A stretch of DNA of 64,000 bases, taken from the NCBI RefSeq assembly GCF_008153345.1, contig NZ_CP042818.1:1860001-1924000 (forward strand), written 5' to 3'. The DNA comes from Treponema phagedenis. GTDB lineage: Bacteria > Spirochaetota > Spirochaetia > Treponematales > Treponemataceae. The position numbers and the translations under genes are program-made. This document shows positions 15,400 through 24,328 of the stretch, piece by piece; position 1 is the stretch's first letter; every line of letters begins with the position of its first letter. A model generated the notes under the pieces. It was not told the DNA's origin, searched no databases, and saw nothing but the letters and a program-made list of their open reading frames with translations.

Positions 15400-16509
15400 A
15401 TGCTTGAAGTGGTTAGTGCTAAAAATTATTGCATTATCAAAATGCCAAACTCTACACAGGAATACAGGCTTGAAAGGAAAGCAGGTATTGACGGCGAGTG
15501 GGAAACGCTGACCGCTTCAGGCTTTATAAAAACAACAACGGAGCCTCCCGTTCCGGTTAAAGATGTTTACTTAGATAAAAATGTCAAGGACGGCGTCTAC
15601 GGGTATCGGGTGCAGGATGTAACAAACGCCGCAGCGGATTGGGAGTATTCAGTTTGGGTAAAGTGCGGCGCGGGAAAACCTGTCGGCTATACATTCGGCA
15701 ATTATAAAGCACCTGAAGGACAGTGGGGCGAAATTGTTACGCCGGATGATTTACATTACACCTATCTTTGGGGTGTTGATTTTAGGGCAAGTAACGGAAT
15801 GCCTTATACTGATGAACAGGTGCGCTTTCATATCAACTCTTCGCTGCGTGAAATGGAGCGAAGGCTCAATATTACAATTGAAAAAAAACGCATCGCTTGT
15901 GAGCCGCAACGGCGGGGATTAAAAAAAGGCGTTGACTATGACGAAGAAGAATCGTTTTATAGTTTTCATCAATCCCGCATTCAGCGGCAGGGATTTATTC
16001 CTACGCGGAAAAGACCTGTTATAAAAGTTTCAAAGCTTGATTTATTGAGCCGCACCGAAAAGGTGCGAAGTCTTATGGATTGTTACACGCTTGATAAAAC
16101 AAAGGGCTTAATCAAATTTTTTAATCGTCCTTTTAGAATGAGCGACACACGAAAAGCAATACACACTTCTATTTCTCCTTATGGAGCTGCGACATGGGAG
16201 AGCAATCTTTTTTACAGTATTGATTATGTTGCAGGTTATGAAAGCTCTGACGATGTGCCGGCGGATTTGCGGGCAGTAATCGCAAAGCTCTGCGCTGTTG
16301 AGTTATTGAATATCATTGGAGACGGACTTATCTCGGGCTTTTCATCTTCAAGCCTTTCTATGGATGGAGTAAGTGAAAGCTTTAGCTCCACTCAATCTGC
16401 AACCAGTGCGTACTATGGCGCACGCATTAAGGTGTATGAAGATGAATTAAAAAATTATATCGAAGAAAACAAAATGAAGTTCGGGCATGTGGTGATGGGA
16501 GCGTTATGA
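15400..16509 (+). CDS. Head-tail connector/neck protein
   Basis: A 369-residue protein. The N-terminal half is a beta-rich fibronectin-like module (EYRLERKAGIDGEWETLTASG...YGYRVQDV). The C-terminal half, starting near YTDEQVRFHINSSLREMERRLNITIE, contains a helical pattern seen in head completion/adaptor proteins: ADLRAVIAKLCAVELLNIIGDG, then a Ser-rich loop and a final helix. It follows the capsid genes and precedes neck and sheath genes, which fits an adaptor at the portal. Its end overlaps the next gene by 4 bp (ATGA). Confidence 0.6.
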   Translation: MLEVVSAKNYCIIKMPNSTQEYRLERKAGIDGEWETLTASGFIKTTTEPPVPVKDVYLDKNVKDGVYGYRVQDVTNAAADWEYSVWVKCGAGKPVGYTFGNYKAPEGQWGEIVTPDDLHYTYLWGVDFRASNGMPYTDEQVRFHINSSLREMERRLNITIEKKRIACEPQRRGLKKGVDYDEEESFYSFHQSRIQRQGFIPTRKRPVIKVSKLDLLSRTEKVRSLMDCYTLDKTKGLIKFFNRPFRMSDTRKAIHTSISPYGAATWESNLFYSIDYVAGYESSDDVPADLRAVIAKLCAVELLNIIGDGLISGFSSSSLSMDGVSESFSSTQSATSAYYGARIKVYEDELKNYIEENKMKFGHVVMGAL

Positions 16510-17510
16510 GAACAGTTTTACTATTGAGAAAATCAGCTGAAAGTGAAAAGTTTATTTTTAACGCAATAAAGAAAAAAATACTTGACTATTTAGCAAGCTT
16601 AGAAAAAAAAGAAAAAGCGGCAATTGAAAAAGCTTTTTCAAAAATGCTTATGCTTGCAAAAGGTGGCAAGGGTTTGCCTGTCGGCACGGTACGAGATTGG
16701 AAGGGAAAAAAGTTTATTAAAACTGCACCCGGAAAATGGAAGCCGAAATATGAAAGCCATTCACGCGGTGCAAAATTAGCGATTAGTGCGTTAAAGAAAA
16801 AGATTGCCGCTTGCGATAACGCAAAAGACATGATGAATATTATTCTTGAAAATAGAGATAGGTTCAGTGATAAAAACGGAAACCCGCTGCCTTTTGTTCA
16901 AGAGTTAAGCAAGTTTATTGATGAAACGCAGGAAAACCATGTACGATTTACAGACAATGGAGCTGAAAAGAAATGGTATGAAAAGCCTCCAGCAACAGAA
17001 AAAGAGTTACTCGATTTTGCAAAAAGGGCAATAGAGGAAAACGCAAACGAAAGGCTTTTTGTAGGATATGTAAGCAGTGAAGCACAAAAAAGAATAAAAG
17101 AGGTAACAGGCTTAGATGCAAAAAGTATTATTCTTGATAGCAATTCTGTTCGACATGTGATGAACAAAGAAGCTCATAATTTGGAACTTGAGGATTTGAA
17201 ATATATGCAAGAAGTTATAAATGATCCATCGAGTATAAAATTATCAGAGCAAAAATATTACCATAATGCTGTAATTGAGTTTCGAAAAGATATTAGCGGA
17301 GAAATAACATTTGTTGAAGAGTTTAGAGCTAAAAGGGGGCAGCTTGAATTAGTTACGTGTTATCGAAAAAAAAGAAAATCTGCCGCCAACGCCTCAATGC
17401 TACGTAAAAGTACGTCCCCTGAGACTAACGTCCTAAGCCGTAATGACGGTCAGATTAATACAAGTATACCACAATCAGACGAAAAGTCAAGTATCAGAAA
17501 GGCAGGATAA
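16506..17510 (+). CDS. Head-region protein with C-terminal PBECR-like nuclease domain
   Basis: A 334-residue protein translationally coupled to the connector (ATGA overlap). The N-terminal part has a basic helix and the motif LPVGTVRDWKGKKFIKTAPG, an entry motif like the KYIRK motifs of other polyvalent proteins here. Residues about 185-295 (SSEAQKRIKEVTG, SVRHVMNKEAH, then a beta-hairpin and LVTCYRKK) have the conserved HxxxH-type helix and sheet of barnase/EndoU/RelE-like phage nucleases. The gene ends almost at the shared tail (TSIPQSDEKSS). A toxin-like effector riding with a head protein is the likely reading; the catalytic role is inferred. Confidence 0.6.
   Translation: MRTVLLLRKSAESEKFIFNAIKKKILDYLASLEKKEKAAIEKAFSKMLMLAKGGKGLPVGTVRDWKGKKFIKTAPGKWKPKYESHSRGAKLAISALKKKIAACDNAKDMMNIILENRDRFSDKNGNPLPFVQELSKFIDETQENHVRFTDNGAEKKWYEKPPATEKELLDFAKRAIEENANERLFVGYVSSEAQKRIKEVTGLDAKSIILDSNSVRHVMNKEAHNLELEDLKYMQEVINDPSSIKLSEQKYYHNAVIEFRKDISGEITFVEEFRAKRGQLELVTCYRKKRKSAANASMLRKSTSPETNVLSRNDGQINTSIPQSDEKSSIRKAG
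17377..17480 (+). repeat. In-frame stem-loop and cassette tail, copy E
   Basis: AATCTG (17377-17382) can pair with CAGATT (17451-17456), with an inner CCG/CGG extension, enclosing small hairpins and an acgtcct motif shared with copies A and B. agtataccacaatcag follows at 17463 and encodes SIPQS. Confidence 0.55.
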
Positions 17511-17515
17511 TTTAT

Positions 17516-18223
17516 ATGCTGTATTTTTTAAATAGACCGCTCATTTTAGAGCACGTAATAGTAAAAGCTTTTGATGATTATTTTAAGGCATTGCGCACAC
17601 AGGAGTATTACCGGAACTGGAGTATTCACGTTACGAATGAACACCCCTTTTCTTTGATGATACCTGATTTTACTTATAACGCAAGTATATTCCCTTGTGT
17701 TGTGGTGTCAACCGAAAGCGATGAAAAACCTTCGGAGTTGATGAACCTTGTAGAAAGCAGTTTTTTTATTCTTGAAAAAACGGATATCCCGTTACTTGAA
17801 GAAGAAGGCTATGCACTTTGCGATGAGTTAAAAAAAGATTTAGAAAATGAGTTTGCAAAAAAAGAAAAGCTCTGCGGAGTATCACGGGTAATACGGCGGC
17901 AAGAGCGGATAAGTATAGAAATATGGAGCGAGAATATTCAGCTGAAAAATGAACTGTATGAAATGTGCCGCTTGTTTCTTGCGGGCGGCATAAAGGATGC
18001 GCTTGCCGAATATCGCAAGAAAAATAATGTAGTCATTTTTGACAACACCATACAGGGGGATCGAAGCGGGAATTTTAATTATGACTTCGGGGTAAAACTT
18101 GCAGGCAGCCGCTTAAGTTTTAACGCTGATTATTTTATTGAGCAATCAATAATCGATACAAAAATCGATGGAAATAAAAACATTATTTGGGAGGTGATTG
18201 ATAATGTCAAAGGAAGTAAGTGA
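17516..18223 (+). CDS. Neck/tail-completion protein
   Basis: A 235-residue alpha/beta protein placed between connector and sheath genes. Segments such as HVIVKAFDDYFKALRTQEYY, FPCVVVSTESDE and the beta-rich C terminus (NFNYDFGVKLAGSRLSFNADYFIEQ) resemble tail terminator or neck proteins that cap the sheath and tube. The call rests mainly on gene order (connector, effector, this gene, sheath) and length. The next small gene starts inside it (18204). Confidence 0.5.
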   Translation: MLYFLNRPLILEHVIVKAFDDYFKALRTQEYYRNWSIHVTNEHPFSLMIPDFTYNASIFPCVVVSTESDEKPSELMNLVESSFFILEKTDIPLLEEEGYALCDELKKDLENEFAKKEKLCGVSRVIRRQERISIEIWSENIQLKNELYEMCRLFLAGGIKDALAEYRKKNNVVIFDNTIQGDRSGNFNYDFGVKLAGSRLSFNADYFIEQSIIDTKIDGNKNIIWEVIDNVKGSK

Positions 18224-18380
18224 AAAACAAATAGGTATTACTACATTTTTTCAAAACCGCAAGGGTGAGTATGATGATGAGGTAATTTTTGTTTTGCAGA
18301 AAATGTATGCGGATGTGGCATTCACAGAAGCGCAGTGGGTTTTAAAAGTGAAAGAGTTTTTAGAACAAAAAATTGTGTAA
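18204..18380 (+). CDS. Small phage protein between neck and sheath genes
   Basis: A 58-residue protein; the ATG at 18204 is chosen because gggaggtg lies just upstream. It overlaps the preceding gene by 20 bp. The sequence is mostly helical ([32 protein letters not shown]). Family not recognised. Overlap and a good ribosome site support that it is translated. Confidence 0.55.
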   Translation: MSKEVSEKQIGITTFFQNRKGEYDDEVIFVLQKMYADVAFTEAQWVLKVKEFLEQKIV

Positions 18381-18399
18381 GGATTTGGGAGGAATAACA

Positions 18400-20133
18400 A
18401 TGGGAGTAAGACCAAGAATTTTCGAAAGTGCGGGACGGAGGACAAGTCATCTTCAGCCGGGAGTGTTTTCTCGATCCGCGTCAATTAAAGGGAAAGGCGG
18501 CGGGGTTTCCGCAAGTAATCTTGTAGTTTTAGGTTATGCAATTGCGGGAAAGCCGAATACATTATATGAGTTTGGCTCTCTTGAAGAGGCGCAAGCGGTA
18601 TTAAAGGGAGGCGAATTGCTGGAGGGAATAGCACACGCCTTTAGTCCGGCAAAGGGCTATACACCGCAGAGCGTTTTTGCAATGCGTGTCGGAAATGCGG
18701 AGCAAGCAACCCGAACACTTAAAGCGGGCGGAACGGATGTATTAAAACTTTTTTCTAAAGAATACGGAGTTGGAGCAAACAGCTTACAATTAAAGCTTAC
18801 CAATGATTCAGGTGCGCACACAGTAACTCTTGTGTTGAAAAACGGCACAAAGACTGAAACTATCGGACCGATTAAAAATGAGCTATTAAAAATAAAATAT
18901 ACCGGCACGGGGGCAGCCTGCAAAGTTTCGGTACACACCGATGCGTTAAAAATTGAAGTGCCCGATAAAACGGTAGACGGCATAGAAATTCTTTTTGAGG
19001 AATATCCGACTATTGAAGCTGTGGCAAATAGGCTTATTGCAAAGGGGTGTTATGTTGCGTCAATAAATGCAAATGCGGAGCCTACCACTTCATCGAGGGA
19101 ATTAGATTTTATTGCAAAAGAAACAGCAAATAAAGATGAAGACTTTTTTATGTTCGGCAATCTTTATGCAATGATTAAAAAACTTACCGAAAGCGATTTT
19201 ATCGACAAGGTAGAATTACTTTCGCATGATAATAATCTTCCTGAAACCGATTCAGATTTTGTCAATTTTGCGGGAGGTGTCGGCGCGAGTGAAATAGCTC
19301 TTGAGTGGGTTGCAGCATTGCAAGCTTTAAAAGCGGAACAAATCAATATCATTACAACACCTTGTCAAGATGAGATGATACACAATCTCATTGTCGGACA
19401 TTGTGAACTGATGAGCAGTGTTGATAACCGCAAGGAGCGAACTTGTATTTTAGGCGGCGGCGTAAACGAGACAAATGAAAAATCAATTGAAAAAGCGAAA
19501 ATGTTTAATAGCCGTTTATGTTCTTACACAGGTGATTCAATTAAAGCAGTCAACCCGATGACGGGGCGCATTGAAACCTTCCCCGCTTCATATTTTGCCT
19601 GTAAGCTTGCAGGCTTGGAAAGTTGTCTTGCAATTAACGAGCCGCTTACAAATAAGGTTGTTGATGTTGTTGAGTTTACTAAAAAACATTCGCCTACCGA
19701 TTTTAAAAAACTTATTCAAGCAGGCGTATTGGCAGGCGGTAAAAATGATGACGGAGCACTTGTTACAATTAGAGCTATGACAACCTATCAGGGAGACACC
19801 TTACAAGATGTTGAGCGCAGTATGGTACGGGAATCAATATACATGAGCATGGATTTACGCCAACGGCTTGGAGCTGCAATCGGCACACCGGGAATATCCG
19901 GAAGTTTAGAAGATGATTTAGCAACTCTTTTGCAGGCGGCTAATGATTGGTTTAGCGCAGGCTTAATTTTAAAAAGTGATGACGGGGAGCTTATTTGGGG
20001 CATATCAACTCGAGAAGAGGGGGATACAACATTTATCACGTTTAGTAGATATTTGGTAGCTCCAAGAAACTTTATTTTTATTACGGAAAACAATCATGTG
20101 TATTCCGGATCGGCTGTTACGGTCGCTATATAA
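18400..20133 (+). CDS. Contractile tail sheath protein
   Basis: A 577-residue protein. The ATG at 18400 has gggagg 7-8 nt upstream. The start ([27 protein letters not shown]) and a C-terminal region with [33 protein letters not shown] and a final strand-rich domain follow the order seen in tail sheath proteins (N-terminal arm, variable middle, conserved C-terminal assembly domain). The tube gene comes next, as in typical myoviruses. The sheath defines the phage as contractile-tailed. Confidence 0.85.
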   Translation: MGVRPRIFESAGRRTSHLQPGVFSRSASIKGKGGGVSASNLVVLGYAIAGKPNTLYEFGSLEEAQAVLKGGELLEGIAHAFSPAKGYTPQSVFAMRVGNAEQATRTLKAGGTDVLKLFSKEYGVGANSLQLKLTNDSGAHTVTLVLKNGTKTETIGPIKNELLKIKYTGTGAACKVSVHTDALKIEVPDKTVDGIEILFEEYPTIEAVANRLIAKGCYVASINANAEPTTSSRELDFIAKETANKDEDFFMFGNLYAMIKKLTESDFIDKVELLSHDNNLPETDSDFVNFAGGVGASEIALEWVAALQALKAEQINIITTPCQDEMIHNLIVGHCELMSSVDNRKERTCILGGGVNETNEKSIEKAKMFNSRLCSYTGDSIKAVNPMTGRIETFPASYFACKLAGLESCLAINEPLTNKVVDVVEFTKKHSPTDFKKLIQAGVLAGGKNDDGALVTIRAMTTYQGDTLQDVERSMVRESIYMSMDLRQRLGAAIGTPGISGSLEDDLATLLQAANDWFSAGLILKSDDGELIWGISTREEGDTTFITFSRYLVAPRNFIFITENNHVYSGSAVTVAI

Positions 20134-20153
20134 TTTTTTTAGGAGGATAGGAA

Positions 20154-20672
20154 ATGCCATTACCGAGAGTAAGTGAAAAAATATTAACCGAAGGATACCG
20201 CTGTTATGTTAGATCCGGGAAAAATGCGAGTACCGCAAAAGTTATAGGCTTTGTAGAAAGCTTTCGCGCTTCTTTATCGTACATGACACAAGAGGCACGA
20301 GTACTGGGAGAATTAGTTCCTGTGTCGATTGATGCTCAAGGAGTTTCATGCTCAATAAGCATGTCAGGGTTTTTACCATCGAAGGATGTAATAAAAAACG
20401 GTATATCGATAAGTAAAACAAATGATGTAAAGATATCGCTTTACACCTTTTTCCCCAGTCCGAAATCAATCCGCGATGATAAGGTTGTTACGAAAATTCC
20501 ATACATGGACTTCAAGGATGAAGACAATGGAAATATAGTAGCAACGTTTGAAGGTATTATCGTTGATTCAGGAACTATAAGCGGACAAGGTTCAAGTTAT
20601 GTAAAAGGCGATGTAAGCATGAAAGCTCTTGATTGGAGCGTACAAGAACACAACAATTCATTTTTGAAATAA
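20154..20672 (+). CDS. Tail tube protein
   Basis: A 172-residue beta-rich protein immediately after the sheath gene, with aggagg before the ATG. Strands such as KVIGFVESFRASLSYMTQEA, GVSCSISMSGFLPS and GTISGQGSSYVKGDVSMKALDW fit the tube-protein fold, in which rings of subunits line the tail channel. Size and position are as expected for a myovirus tube. No specific family signature is claimed. Confidence 0.75.
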   Translation: MPLPRVSEKILTEGYRCYVRSGKNASTAKVIGFVESFRASLSYMTQEARVLGELVPVSIDAQGVSCSISMSGFLPSKDVIKNGISISKTNDVKISLYTFFPSPKSIRDDKVVTKIPYMDFKDEDNGNIVATFEGIIVDSGTISGQGSSYVKGDVSMKALDWSVQEHNNSFLK

Positions 20673-20695
20673 CATAAAAAGGAGCAATAAAAAAA

Positions 20696-21229
20696 ATGGA
20701 AATAAAGGTAGTTGAAAATGCGGTGTCTGTAACGGGCACAGATATTGAAAATAAATCTTTAAGCGATTCAAAGCGCGAAGATTTATTTATACAGCTTTTG
20801 CTTGGGCAGGATGCAACAGGCGAAATAGAAACTTCGCGCGGAAGTTTTACGGTAAAGTTTCCGAAAGAAAAAGACCGCCTGCAAATTGGGCGTCTTATGG
20901 GTATAAACAGATGCGGTATTCCTGCCACAAGTTTTGATATTGATACGGAAACCAGGAATCTTGTTTGTTCAACGTTGAACGTGGTTATCGTTAAAGGACC
21001 TGAATGGCTTGAGGCGGTAAAGAAAAAGCAAAACGGTTTTAGATTTGAGGAGGTGCCTTGCGATGAGTTTTTAATCGAACTCTACCAAAAGGCATGTGAG
21101 TTTCGTGATCAGGTGCAAGAACGCCTTAAGGCGGGGACAGAAGAGCTTACAGGAGTATCTACCGGAGAAAGTGCTGCTCCTATTGTGGACAATGGTATTT
21201 TTGACGGGCTTGAAGGAAGTGCCGACTGA
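20696..21229 (+). CDS. Tail assembly chaperone (G-like)
   Basis: A 177-residue protein between tube and tape-measure genes, where tail assembly chaperones lie. It has a beta-strand N terminus (GSFTVKFPKEKDRLQIGRLMGI) and a helical, acidic C terminus. Its end overlaps a second frame (+1 relative, equivalently -2) that encodes a short helical protein. This is the usual arrangement for the G and G-T chaperone pair made by frameshifting; phage Mu is known to use -2. Whether frameshifting or reinitiation occurs is not decided by the sequence alone. Confidence 0.7.
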   Translation: MEIKVVENAVSVTGTDIENKSLSDSKREDLFIQLLLGQDATGEIETSRGSFTVKFPKEKDRLQIGRLMGINRCGIPATSFDIDTETRNLVCSTLNVVIVKGPEWLEAVKKKQNGFRFEEVPCDEFLIELYQKACEFRDQVQERLKAGTEELTGVSTGESAAPIVDNGIFDGLEGSAD

Positions 21230-21395
21230 TGAATGGACGTTAAAAATACTGTATGAGTTTTCGCTTGAGTATGATAGAGATGAATTTAGAATGCTTAGGC
21301 AAATGGAAAAAATGGAAGAGCAAAAAGTTGCGGCTCCTAAAAAAGCCGTAATGAAAAATCTTGGGTATTCTGAAATGGATTTGTTAAAAGAATAG
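21219..21395 (+). CDS. Tail assembly chaperone T-like segment (frameshift or GTG start)
   Basis: A 58-residue frame, VPTDEWTLKILYEFSLEYDR..., overlapping the end of the upstream chaperone by 11 bp in the next frame. It has helical, Lys/Glu-rich character like the T part of G-T fusions. If separately started, the only candidate near the overlap is GTG at 21219, with a gaagga site almost touching it, which is too close for efficient initiation. A +1 or -2 frameshift near the gacgggctt stretch is the alternative. The frame is open upstream to 21096. Confidence 0.6.
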   Translation: MPTDEWTLKILYEFSLEYDRDEFRMLRQMEKMEEQKVAAPKKAVMKNLGYSEMDLLKE

Positions 21396-21405
21396 GAGGA
21401 ATATA

Positions 21406-22350
21406 GTGGCAATGACAATGCCCGCGCTTGGCAAGGCGCTTGAAGATTTAACAAAAGCTTATAATGATTTAAAAAAAGAGCTTAAAGATAACGGCGGTAT
21501 GCATAATGCGTCATTTCTTGTTGTAGAAAAATCATTAAAAGCTGTACAAGCGGCAGTAAGTGTAGATGATTTTATAACAAGACAAAAAGAAAAGGTTCTT
21601 ACCGACAGTACTCCTGTAAGTTTACAAGGATTTGTGCAAACGGTAAAAGATGAAGACGGTTTTATTCTTGTTGCAAAGGGGCTTGATGTTTTTAAACACG
21701 GAACGAGGTATGGTATCTCCTCTGATTTTAGAGCAACGACTTATGTTATACCCGATTATGCGCAAATTGTTTGCATGAGCAATAAACGCGGCGTATTATC
21801 TGAATCTGATAAGATACAAGCTATGGCAAACGGGAGCATAAGCCTTGAGTTTTTATATGAGCCTGATGCTCCCGATGAAGAAATATCTTTAAATTTTGTC
21901 GTAGGAAATAATGAGGGCGAGTATAAGGGCGAAGTTGAGTGGAGCAATATAAAAATTGAGACTATCAGTTTTGAGTTTTCACAAAACCAAAAAGAGATGG
22001 CACAAAAAGCTTTAGATGCGCACGTTGAAAAAACGGAACACTACCATAATGTAATTCGGAATAAGAACGGCTCAATTGCGGTGCCCAATCCTCAAGGCGA
22101 TAATGAAGCTGCAAACATGAAGTTTGTAAAAGAGGAAATAAAGGCGCATCTTGCGGAGCTTGTCGACAATGCGCCTGAAGAGCTCGATACACTCAAAGAA
22201 TTGGCGGACGCTTTAAAAGCAAATGAAGATGGAATGGCGGCAATAAACGCAGCCTTAACAAATAGGTATACAAAGACAGAGGCTGACGAAGCCTTTATAA
22301 AGAAGGCTGCGTTTGCGTTAAGCGGTACGACACTGGAAATCACCTTATAA
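21406..22350 (+). CDS. Tail structural protein with fibre-like C terminus
   Basis: A 314-residue protein starting at GTG (21406), 5 nt after aggagga. The N-terminal 200 residues are mixed helix/strand. Residues about 235-305 carry motifs typical of phage fibres: NPQGDNEAANMKFVKEEI, DNAPEELDTLKELADALKA and NRYTKTEADEAFIKKAA. It lies upstream of the tape measure, an unusual place for a fibre, so it may be a minor tail or collar-fibre protein. Role inferred from composition. Confidence 0.55.
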   Translation: MAMTMPALGKALEDLTKAYNDLKKELKDNGGMHNASFLVVEKSLKAVQAAVSVDDFITRQKEKVLTDSTPVSLQGFVQTVKDEDGFILVAKGLDVFKHGTRYGISSDFRATTYVIPDYAQIVCMSNKRGVLSESDKIQAMANGSISLEFLYEPDAPDEEISLNFVVGNNEGEYKGEVEWSNIKIETISFEFSQNQKEMAQKALDAHVEKTEHYHNVIRNKNGSIAVPNPQGDNEAANMKFVKEEIKAHLAELVDNAPEELDTLKELADALKANEDGMAAINAALTNRYTKTEADEAFIKKAAFALSGTTLEITL

Positions 22351-22366
22351 ACAGAAGGAAATTGAT

Positions 22367-23509
22367 ATGGCGTACGGTTTAGGCAAAAATTCACCTGTTA
22401 CTCTTGCACTTGGGAAAGAAAGTTATGAGGCGATGATTGAAAGGCACGGGCAGTATGTACGCTGGAGAGTTGCTAAAAAATGCCCCTGTGTTTCTACGGG
22501 AAACCAACCGGATATTCATTGTAAAAAATGCGGGGGCTCTGGCGAGCTGTATTCGTATCAAAAAAAGTATACGGATAACGTGAGGCTTTCTGTTTTTGAC
22601 GGGCTTATCGAATTACCGGAAGACATAGCGGATTGTGTTATAAAAAGTATTTACAACTATGCAGGCGTTTTGTTCGAGTTTAAAAAAGAAGATCGTTTTA
22701 TTCAGCTTCAAGACAAGGAGCATACGCTTACGCAAGGAGAGACGGTAGATATAATTTTTGAGCAAGAATTAGTTTGCATTTTAAAAGAAACAAAGGCAGA
22801 GCGTATATGTAAAGGCTTTTATCGTATCCCTGATTTACGCATGCCAAAATCGACTATCGAGGGAGTATATTACAGTCCCTGTTGCGACATTCTAAAAATA
22901 GAAAACTTAAAAAGCGAAGATGGTGCCGATGTTGAAATTCTAAACTATTATAAAGATTGCATTGAAGTTCTTAGCGAAGAAGATTATCCGTATTTGATTG
23001 CAAAAAATATTGAATACATAAAACCTGTAAAGTTTATTGTCTTATCGCAAAACTTAAACAAAGAAAATCTAGCCTTAATTCAAAAACACAACGGGGATGC
23101 GGTTTGCACCTTCCCGTATAAGTTTGATGTTTCCGAAGGAGATATTATTACAATTATTTCAGGAACAATGACTAACAAGGTTATTGTAAAACGAGGGAGA
23201 GAAACTGCAGATGATATCATCCCTGAATTTTTTGTTGACTCAATTGATTTAATTGAAACTAAAACAAGTGTTTTTAAAGAAGGAGAAGATTTTATTTTGA
23301 TTGGGACAAACCGTATTCATTGGCTTGGAGCTGCAAAGCCTGAAGCGAATGAGAGCATGTCAATAACGTATCGGTATAATCCGACATATCGGGTTTGTCA
23401 AAATATTCCTTCCTTGCGAACAAGTGAGGATCAGCGCATACCGCGCAAAGTGGTGCTCAAACTATTTGCAAGTTATCAAAATGCTCGGAGGGTACACACG
23501 AATGGTTAA
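22367..23509 (+). CDS. Phage structural protein with N-terminal zinc-ribbon-like motif
   Basis: A 380-residue protein. Residues about 40-62 contain CPCVSTGNQPDIHCKKCGG, a four-cysteine cluster with DnaJ-zinc-finger-like GG turn. The rest is rich in short strands and acidic residues. It lies between the fibre-like protein and the tape-measure region, overlapping the next gene by 8 bp. No family recognised; a zinc-stabilised tail or neck component is a reasonable guess from location. Confidence 0.5.
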   Translation: MAYGLGKNSPVTLALGKESYEAMIERHGQYVRWRVAKKCPCVSTGNQPDIHCKKCGGSGELYSYQKKYTDNVRLSVFDGLIELPEDIADCVIKSIYNYAGVLFEFKKEDRFIQLQDKEHTLTQGETVDIIFEQELVCILKETKAERICKGFYRIPDLRMPKSTIEGVYYSPCCDILKIENLKSEDGADVEILNYYKDCIEVLSEEDYPYLIAKNIEYIKPVKFIVLSQNLNKENLALIQKHNGDAVCTFPYKFDVSEGDIITIISGTMTNKVIVKRGRETADDIIPEFFVDSIDLIETKTSVFKEGEDFILIGTNRIHWLGAAKPEANESMSITYRYNPTYRVCQNIPSLRTSEDQRIPRKVVLKLFASYQNARRVHTNG

Positions 23510-24308
23510 GATTAAAATAACAGCGGATAATCCCGCATTGCAAGAACTCGCAGCTGCGGTAAAAAAAATAGGACGCTCAGATATTCTTCCTGCAACCGAT
23601 GCAACGTTTCAAGGTTGTGCAAAAATGGTAGCGGACTCTTGGAGAGCCTACGGTCAGGGACAAAAAGATATTCCGGGAGTGCCGCCGATGAAAAAGCCTT
23701 CAAGCAATTATTCAGGCGGTGTAAAGGTAAAAAAAAGCGCACCGCTTGAATACACAATATCGAATGAATCTAAGGCAGCCCCCTTACTTGAATACGGCAC
23801 CGATGGTTATGATATGAAAACAACGCATCCATACGGGAAAAAAAGCAGGGTAAGTAAACAAAAAAATCCTAAAACAAAAATGATAGAACTCATTCCGTAT
23901 TTGATTGTGCCCTTTAGTTGGGGAACGCCGGGAACCGTAACGTTTCAAAACACAATGACAGAAGACATTTATGCAATTGCAGAGCGCATGAAAAAAAGTG
24001 TTGTAATGGAAGAAACGCATTTTGAGGAAAACTGGGCAGGAGAAGCTATTGAGCGGCATGAATATACGTGGGCAGATAGATTAAACGAAAATGACTTAGG
24101 CAATGCAGACGGTATGGTAAGAATGTCTGACACTCCGACAGGTAAGTCAACCTATTGGACGTTTAGAATTATTTCCGCTAAGTCTCCGAAGAACAGCTGG
24201 ATAAATAAGGGCATTCCCGCCCGCAATGTAACGGAAGGTTTAAAGGCTTTGCATGAAAAAGAAATAGCCGATGCAATCCAAAACGCTCTTGCAACCGATT
24301 TAGGGTAG
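23502..24308 (+). CDS. Tail-region structural protein
   Basis: A 268-residue protein. The ATG at 23502 is preferred over upstream in-frame codons because tcggaggg lies just before it. The start (MVKIKITADNPALQELAAAVKKIG) and the PLLEYGTDGYDMKTTHPYGKKS section resemble minor tail or tail-completion proteins of the HK97 gp10 kind, which often carry basic stretches like this KSRVSKQKNPKTK. Position immediately before the tape measure is compatible. Family not certain. Confidence 0.5.
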   Translation: MVKIKITADNPALQELAAAVKKIGRSDILPATDATFQGCAKMVADSWRAYGQGQKDIPGVPPMKKPSSNYSGGVKVKKSAPLEYTISNESKAAPLLEYGTDGYDMKTTHPYGKKSRVSKQKNPKTKMIELIPYLIVPFSWGTPGTVTFQNTMTEDIYAIAERMKKSVVMEETHFEENWAGEAIERHEYTWADRLNENDLGNADGMVRMSDTPTGKSTYWTFRIISAKSPKNSWINKGIPARNVTEGLKALHEKEIADAIQNALATDLG

Positions 24309-24328
24309 CAATAGAGGAATAGACGCGT

